NCBI GenBank assembly: GCA_001574975.1
Contig: KQ965756.1
Coordinates: forward strand, 189,160 to 253,159
Direction: 5' to 3'
DNA: 64,000 nucleotides
Origin: Gonapodya prolifera JEL478
Taxonomy: Eukaryota; Monoblepharomycota; Monoblepharidomycetes; Monoblepharidales; Gonapodyaceae
Both the position numbers and the translations under genes were made by a program. The notes under the pieces are model-generated. The model was given only the letters and a program-made list of their open reading frames with translations. It made no database searches and was not told where the DNA came from. Shown one piece after another: positions 58,413-64,000 of this stretch; the stretch's first letter is position 1, and each line of letters begins with the position of its first letter.

Positions 58413-61400
58413 ATGCTGACCGCAGAGCAGCCGCGCGTGGGCGGTCGCTCATTCTTCCGCGCGGGCGCACTCACTCGCGCGCTGTCAAACGTGTCCGCGT
58501 CCAACGTGCCTTCGCCCACGCCCACGTCTCCTCCGCTTGCTGCCCCGCCCGCACACGCACCCCAGCAGCCGGCCCAGCCCCCGCCGCAGCAGATGTCTGT
58601 CTCCTACGACGCCCTGTCTGGCCCCGCGTCGGATAACCCCGTGCAGCAGCCGCCGGACTTCGCGCCCCCGCCACGCTGGTACAGCAGGCACAAGTCGTCG
58701 AGCTCGCAGTCAAGCGCACAGACACAGCCCACGCCGCAGCAGACGCAGATGCAGCAATACCACTCGTCACACGCACACGCCCACCCGCCCGGAGCGCATC
58801 CCATCCCCCTCTCGTTATCCATGCCATCGGCATCCCCACTCTCGTCGTCACACCCATCCCAATCCCACCACACCACCCACCACACGCCCGCCCACCACCA
58901 ACCCCCACTCCCACTCCCATCCCAACCCATCCCGCCCCGCATCCCCACCTACTCCTACTCCCACTCCACCTCCTCCTCGCCCTCATCCTCCCCCCGATTC
59001 GCACCCCCCTTACTCCCCCCCACAATCCCGCTGTACGACCCGGCCCAATCCCCCGTACTCAAAGCCGCGTCCGACACCTCAACCGTGCAGCTCCTCCCCG
59101 CGCGGCAGGAGGAACTGGATCGCCTTGTGGGCGGGGCAAAGAGGCTGACGGAGGAAGCGAGACGAGAGGCCTGGAGTGCCGCGAGAGAGAGTAGGGGGTA
59201 TGATGTGGTGGGGGACGTCGTGCATGGCGTTTTTAACCCGAATGGAGGTGCCGTGCCGGTGCCGCACGGTGGGACTGGGCCCAGCACGAGCACGAGCATG
59301 AGCATTGGGTATGTGGGATTGCCACAGAATGGTACAGCGCCAGGGAGCAGACGAGGGTCGTCGGCGCAGGCGCAGGCGCAGGGTGGAATGACGGTGGTGA
59401 CGGGCGTGCCGATCCCGGGTGGAATGGCGAGCACGGTACGTTGTATGTGCGCGCTTTTCAAGACTGTTGGGTGGTTTGCTTACGTTTGCCAATTTCTTTC
59501 ACTTTCTTTAACTTAATTCATTTTTTGTTTTTGTACCTCGTTGTGCCGTCCCCTTCCTCATTCTTCTCTTCTCTATTCTTTTCCTACCACCCGTTTTCGT
59601 CTTCCTCCACGTCCGTTTCGACACTTTTTCTCACCCGATTTCACCTCCACTCTTTTCCACCTCTTCTCTCCATATTCCTCGGTCCTGCTTGAACTCCTGT
59701 CTTTTCTTTTCTTCTCTTCTTTCTTTGCCCAAAAATTGTTTTATTCTGTCTTCAACACCTTTTCTTTCAATTCCTCTCCTCCTCTCGTCTCCGCTCCCCC
59801 GTCCCCCCTTCACCCACGCACTTCTACCCCCCGCCCCCACACAAACAGCCCACCCACCCCTCCCCCTCCCTCCCCAACACATCCTACCTCCCCTTCGACT
59901 CCGACGCCGACGCCGACTCACCCGACGAACCCGCCCGCCCCGCGCCCACGCTTCCTCCACGGTGGAAACGGAATTCCGGGGTGGAGGGCGCCGGGGCGGG
60001 CGTTGGGTGGGGTGGAGCGGTCGCGGGGCAGGGAGCAGGGCAGAGAGTGCCGGTGCAGTTATCCGACGGCCCCTCGTTGGACGACACGTTGCCCAATTTC
60101 GCTTCCATGGCCGATTCGGGTTCCGGTTCAGGCTCGGGTGACGCACACGGACACCCGCCGTCGTTACCACCGCGACGAGGTGTACAGGCCGCTGGGTCGT
60201 TTTCGCAAGCGCCCCAGGTTCCGAGCCCCGGTGCGGGTGCGGCAACAGACGGGAGTGGCAGCGCAAGTGGGCCCGAGCTGCCGCCGAGACGACACCCGGC
60301 GCCCGTGCCGCCAAAGGACGCGTTTGCGAATATGTACGCCCAAGGGCAGGTGCAGCACCAGGCGCAGGGGCAGGGGCAGGGGTATTCTCAGCCGCAGAGT
60401 CATGCCCAACACCACAGCCAACCGCTCGGGCAGCACGAACACCAACCCCACGCGCACACCCAGCACCAGCACCAGGCCCACGCACAACCGCAGCATCAGC
60501 AGTCTCAAGTGCAACCGCAAGCACAAGCACAAGCGCCAGCGCACACACCCAGCGGACGCCCGCCACCACCGCCTGTGAGGGGCGCGTGGGGGGGTCAGGC
60601 TCCACCACAGGCCCCGCAGCAGGTTCCACTGCCGGCGCAAGCGTATGCACCCCCCCAGGTGGCGGCTGCAGCCGCTCCCGCTCCCGCCCCCGCCCCCACC
60701 CCCGCGCCAACCACACCCACAACCCCCACCGCCCCCGCACTCACCCCGGTATCCCGCCCCGCCCGCACGGCCTCCCTCGCCGGCTTGTTCCGCAAAGCGC
60801 CGCGTGGAGGCGCACCCGCACCTGCAGCTGTACCGACCTCGTCGGCGTCCTTGCCGCGCAACCTTGGAGCGTCGGCGTCCTCGTCGCACGAGTCCACATC
60901 CACCTCCTCGTCGTCATCGTCTCCGCCGAGCACGCCACCCCGGGGCCTGCCCCCGCCACCGCAAGATACTTCGCCCGCCGCGCCTCCTCCGCCGCCGAGG
61001 GCCGATTCGAGACGGATTGGGAGGATGGGATCGTTTCGGGGCGTGTTGCCGGGGTCGTCCAACGCACAAGCTCCCGCGCCCGCTCCCGCGCCTGCGCCCC
61101 CCGTCGTGGTTCCCCGCGCACGCACAGACTCCATCCGCTCAGCCGCGCCACTTTCGCCCTCGCCCGACCTCATGGCTCCCACCTCACCGCCGCCTACATC
61201 GCCCCCGCCTTCGTCGCCGACCCCGACCAAGGATAACCCCACACCCAGTAGGAAAGTGGGGCTGGCGGCACGGATTTTGGCGGGGTCTGTGGGAGGGAGT
61301 TCCGCGTCGGCGTCACAGGCTGCCCAGGCGGCAGCTGCACCTTCACCGGTTGAAGCGTACTCGCCACCCCCAACTGCACCCTACCCCTCAGCGACACCAG

Positions 61401-64000
61401 TACAAGCTCAGGCACAACCGTCGGCGTCGCGCCGTGCGGCAGACCTGCTCGCGTCGCACGTCTCGTCCCCTCCTTCCCCCGCGCTGCGCGCCGTCGGGGC
61501 CGCGGGGTCCGAGGCCAGCGTGGGGAGTCGCGGGAGTGGCGGCAGTGGTGGTGGAATGGCGATGGGAGATCCAGACGCGCCAAGCCCGCCGGTCAGGCGG
61601 AAGGGAGGCACGTTGAAAAGGGAACAGGTGAGTTGGGATGTGCGGTTGGATGGTGTTGGTTTTGATCCTCATGTGTATTCCACTTGTGCCTTCCCCCCCT
61701 TCCCCCTGTAACCGCCCACCCCCCAAAACCAAATCCCGCGCCAAACCACAACCCCGTCTGCAGCAACCCCCCACCCCCACCACCGAAGCACCCCGCCTGG
61801 ACCCACTTTCGTTCCCCTCCGCACCCCGCACATGGCAATCTGCCGACTCTCGTGTTATTGGTCAATCGCAGCCCTCATCGCTCGGCCCCTCGGGTCGGCC
61901 GCCGCCCCCAACATCGCCCTCGGGTTCGAGTGCGGCGAAGAGACTGTCGGGTGTTTTCGTCCCCCCTGCGGTGGATATGAATGGGCAGGAACAGCAGGGG
62001 CAGGCGCAGAAGAGGTTGTCGGGTGTGTGGAGCCCGCCCCTTCCCCTTGTTCAGCCACAGGCGCCACAGAGTCCGGCGATGCAGGCGGCGGCGGTGAAGA
62101 GGTTGTCCGGAGTGTTCAATCCGCCGCCGGTGCAGCCCACACAGGCCCCTCCGAGTCCAGTCATGCAGCCCACATCGCCACGGCGCCTGTCGGGAGTGTT
62201 CTCACCACCTGCGGGCCCGGCTCCCATGCAACAGGCAGATCCCAGTCCTGTAACTCAAGCACCCGCCTCGCGGCTCCCTTATGCTACCTATACGCCTCCG
62301 CAAAGTCCCACCCTTCCCCCGGTGACGCTGACCTCGTTGTCTTCACCCGTGTCGTCACCCCACCGCCGCTCGTCCTCATTCGACGACCAGGGCCGTCCTC
62401 CCGCGAGTCCGGTAGGGTCTGTAAGCGGAATGGAGATCACCGCTACAGGAAGTGTGAGGCTCAAAAGGACTGTTTTGGGCGGTAAGACAGAAGCCCCCGT
62501 TGTTAACGGCGTGACACGTTCTGGGAGTGGCAACGTAGCGTCTGCCGGAGGAGGGTCAGGCATAGAGCGGAGGAGGTCCGAATTGGACTTGTCGGGAGGG
62601 CAGAGACGCTTGTCGGGGCAGTTTGCCCCGCAGGCCCCCCCGTCACCCGTCATGGCGTCACGCAGGCTGTCGGGGAACTTCTCCCAAGTCGCCGCTGCGT
62701 CGCCCGTCATGGCCGCCGTTGGGGCCAACGGGATGCTCGCGGATCCATCGTCGCCGCTTCTAAATGCAGTCGGGGCGAGGAGACCATCGGGTCAGATAGG
62801 GCAGGCCCCGCAGTCATCCGCCATGGCGACCAGGAGACTCTCGGGCAACTTTTCGCAAGCTCCACCGTCACCTGTCGTCGCAGCGGTAGGAGGAAGCGGA
62901 CGCCCTGCGCTGGATTCATCCCAAAGGCTTCCTGCCCGGCCTACGGCGTCATCAAATTCGACATCCGGCCGACCACCACCGCCCCCTCTGCCTGAGAATG
63001 TTGGAGGGATTGGAGACGAAGTATCAGATGATGGATGGAGTAATGTTGGTTCCGGTGTATTGGGGCAGCAAGGCAGTGGCCCGGTTGAAGTTCAGGGCGG
63101 ACAGCAGCAGCAGCAGTTCCCTGCGGCTCCCGTTCAGTCGCACAGCTCACAATCGCAGCAGCCGCAAACACAGCCGCAGCCGCAGATGCAACCCCAGATG
63201 CCACCCCAAATGCAGTCCCAGATGCCACCCCAAATGCAGCCTCAACAACAACTCCAACAGCCTTCAATGGTGATCCCGCCAAAGTGGGCACCTGGAACCC
63301 TGGCGCATGCTGGGCGTGTCTCCAGTCAGAACTCCAATTACGCTAGTAGCCCTGTGCCACAGTACCACTCTCATGGATATTTTCCATCCCCGATTCCAAT
63401 GCAACACCAGCAGATGATGCATCAGGCAGCCGCGGCCTACGAATCTGGATACCAGACCCCAGTACCGGGATACTCACCCATGCACCCAGGGCACGGCCAG
63501 TTCGAGGATCCAAGGATTGCTGGATGGCAGAATCGGAGCGGAGCCGGAACACCCGTGTTCGGTGGTGGAGGGGCAAGCTCAGTTTACGGCTATGATTCGG
63601 CGTGGGAGTCGTCTTCACAGCGGCCTCCAAGTCCCACCGGCTCTGACACCGGTTCTCTGTCTGATCCCAACCGCAAGTGGACAAAGTGGGGGCGGTCTAA
63701 GCACCAGTTCGCGAGTATGCCGGGCGAGCTGCATGGAGTCTCCAGCCAGAAGCAATCGTACAGGAGGGTGCAAACTATGCTCGGAATGGTGCCAGGACCG
63801 AGTAACCAGTTCGGCACGGCATCACCAGTACCAAGCCTCCCACACGAACGACCAAACTCCGCCTCAGGGTACAAACCTGCGTCTCCCTCCCCCGTGCCCA
63901 TGTACCAATCGAACGGATCGCTCAACATTGCTGGCAGGGTGCACTCCCGGGCGGAATCGTACTCGGAAGGTATGGGAGGTGGCATGGTACCCAGTGCACA
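58413..64000 (+). CDS. Very large Pro/Ser/Gln-rich protein with RRxSG repeats (C-terminus beyond window)
   Basis: Exons 58413-59435, 59849-61627 and 61764 to the right edge, all phase 0, give 1679 residues and still open. I recognise no catalytic domain. Features in order: a His/Pro/Ser-rich N-terminus; a short charged helix-like block EELDRLVGGAKRLTEEARRE (about residues 230-250); Pro-rich PPLP and PPPR patches that could bind SH3 or WW domains; a Gln/His-rich prion-like stretch (about 60340-60560); many SP/TP sites; eight (R/K)R-x-S-G motifs between 61938 and 62842; a second Gln/Met/Pro repeat (about 63150-63260); and a C-terminal Ser/Tyr-rich region. The first ATG in frame is 58413. Intron 1 (413 nt) is unusually long and pyrimidine-rich. 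A scaffold or signalling adaptor is a guess. Confidence 0.7.
59436..59848 (+). other. Long pyrimidine-rich intron
   Basis: Donor GTACGT at 59436 and acceptor ACAG ending 59848. Apart from the first 70 nt it is almost pure C/T (about 59540-59850), far longer than the 50-75 nt introns elsewhere. Confidence 0.7.
61938..62842 (+). repeat. Eight coding repeats of (K/R)R-x-S-G
   Basis: The motif occurs as KRLSGVFVPP, KRLSGVWSPP, KRLSGVFNPP, RRLSGVFSPP, RRLSGQFAP, RRLSGNFSQ, RRPSGQIGQ and RRLSGNFSQ, each usually followed by a Pro-rich segment with SPVM or SPAM. The reading frame is kept throughout. Confidence 0.85.

Noticed and set aside
58471-59025. Long Gly/Arg/Cys-rich frames on the minus strand opposite the Pro-rich gene
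   Set aside because: These are the mirror of Pro/Ser/His-rich coding sequence; high GC makes all frames open.

Overview
The window reads as nuclear DNA of a fungus. Genes are cut by many short spliceosomal introns, mostly 50-75 nt with GTRNGN...YAG borders. They encode single-chain ATP-citrate synthase, COG8, RFT1, AMP deaminase, and MIC12-like, NSL1-like and FUN14-like proteins. ATP-citrate synthase is one fused polypeptide, which argues against Ascomycota, where two subunits are usual. The fused enzyme, a kinase plus Sel1-repeat locus, relics of a large-DNA-virus-type helicase-primase and very short exons together suggest an early-diverging (zoosporic, chytrid-like) fungus; that placement is inference.

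1-34.6 kb is ordinary, dense gene space on both strands. In order it holds: ATP-citrate synthase (C-terminus beyond the left edge), an NSL1/Mis14-like kinetochore protein, a secreted subtilisin-like protease, an SMP-30/gluconolactonase-like gene with an apparent in-frame stop, COG8, two tandem AhpC/TSA-like proteins, a SAM-dependent methyltransferase, a GST, a zinc-free MDR oxidoreductase, AMP deaminase, a small membrane-protein ORF, RFT1, a kappa-class GST/DsbA-like protein, an LLPH-type nucleolar protein, a membrane protein with a cytoplasmic SH3 domain, a MIC12-like protein, an intronless amidohydrolase and a FUN14-domain protein with an EF-hand loop. Many genes sit head-to-head with short shared promoters.

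34.7-42 kb is accessory DNA. It has broken pieces of a D5-type virus-like helicase-primase, a stretch with no convincing gene, a sharply CpG-depleted TG/CA-rich island (about 38.3-40.7 kb) and assembly gaps (N at 40571, 41601-41626, 41686-41689). A cysteine-rich secreted-protein gene lies across the gaps.

42-58 kb holds a damaged kinase/Sel1 locus, a short-chain dehydrogenase and two close NmrA-like paralogs with a shared upstream sequence block. Around and between the paralogs are about 8-9 kb of gene-free, degenerate repeats. These repeats carry a paired-box module: the palindrome TGACGTCA followed about 50-57 nt later by CGTCCAAAA or a variant. TGACGTCA occurs at least ten times in under 8 kb. 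This array is the least explained part of the window.

58.4-64 kb is the 5' part of a very large Pro/Ser/Gln-rich, probably disordered protein. It includes a run of eight (R/K)R-x-S-G motifs resembling basophilic-kinase sites. The gene leaves the window at the right edge.

Exon borders were inferred by eye from splice consensus, reading phase and family similarity; no database search was run.
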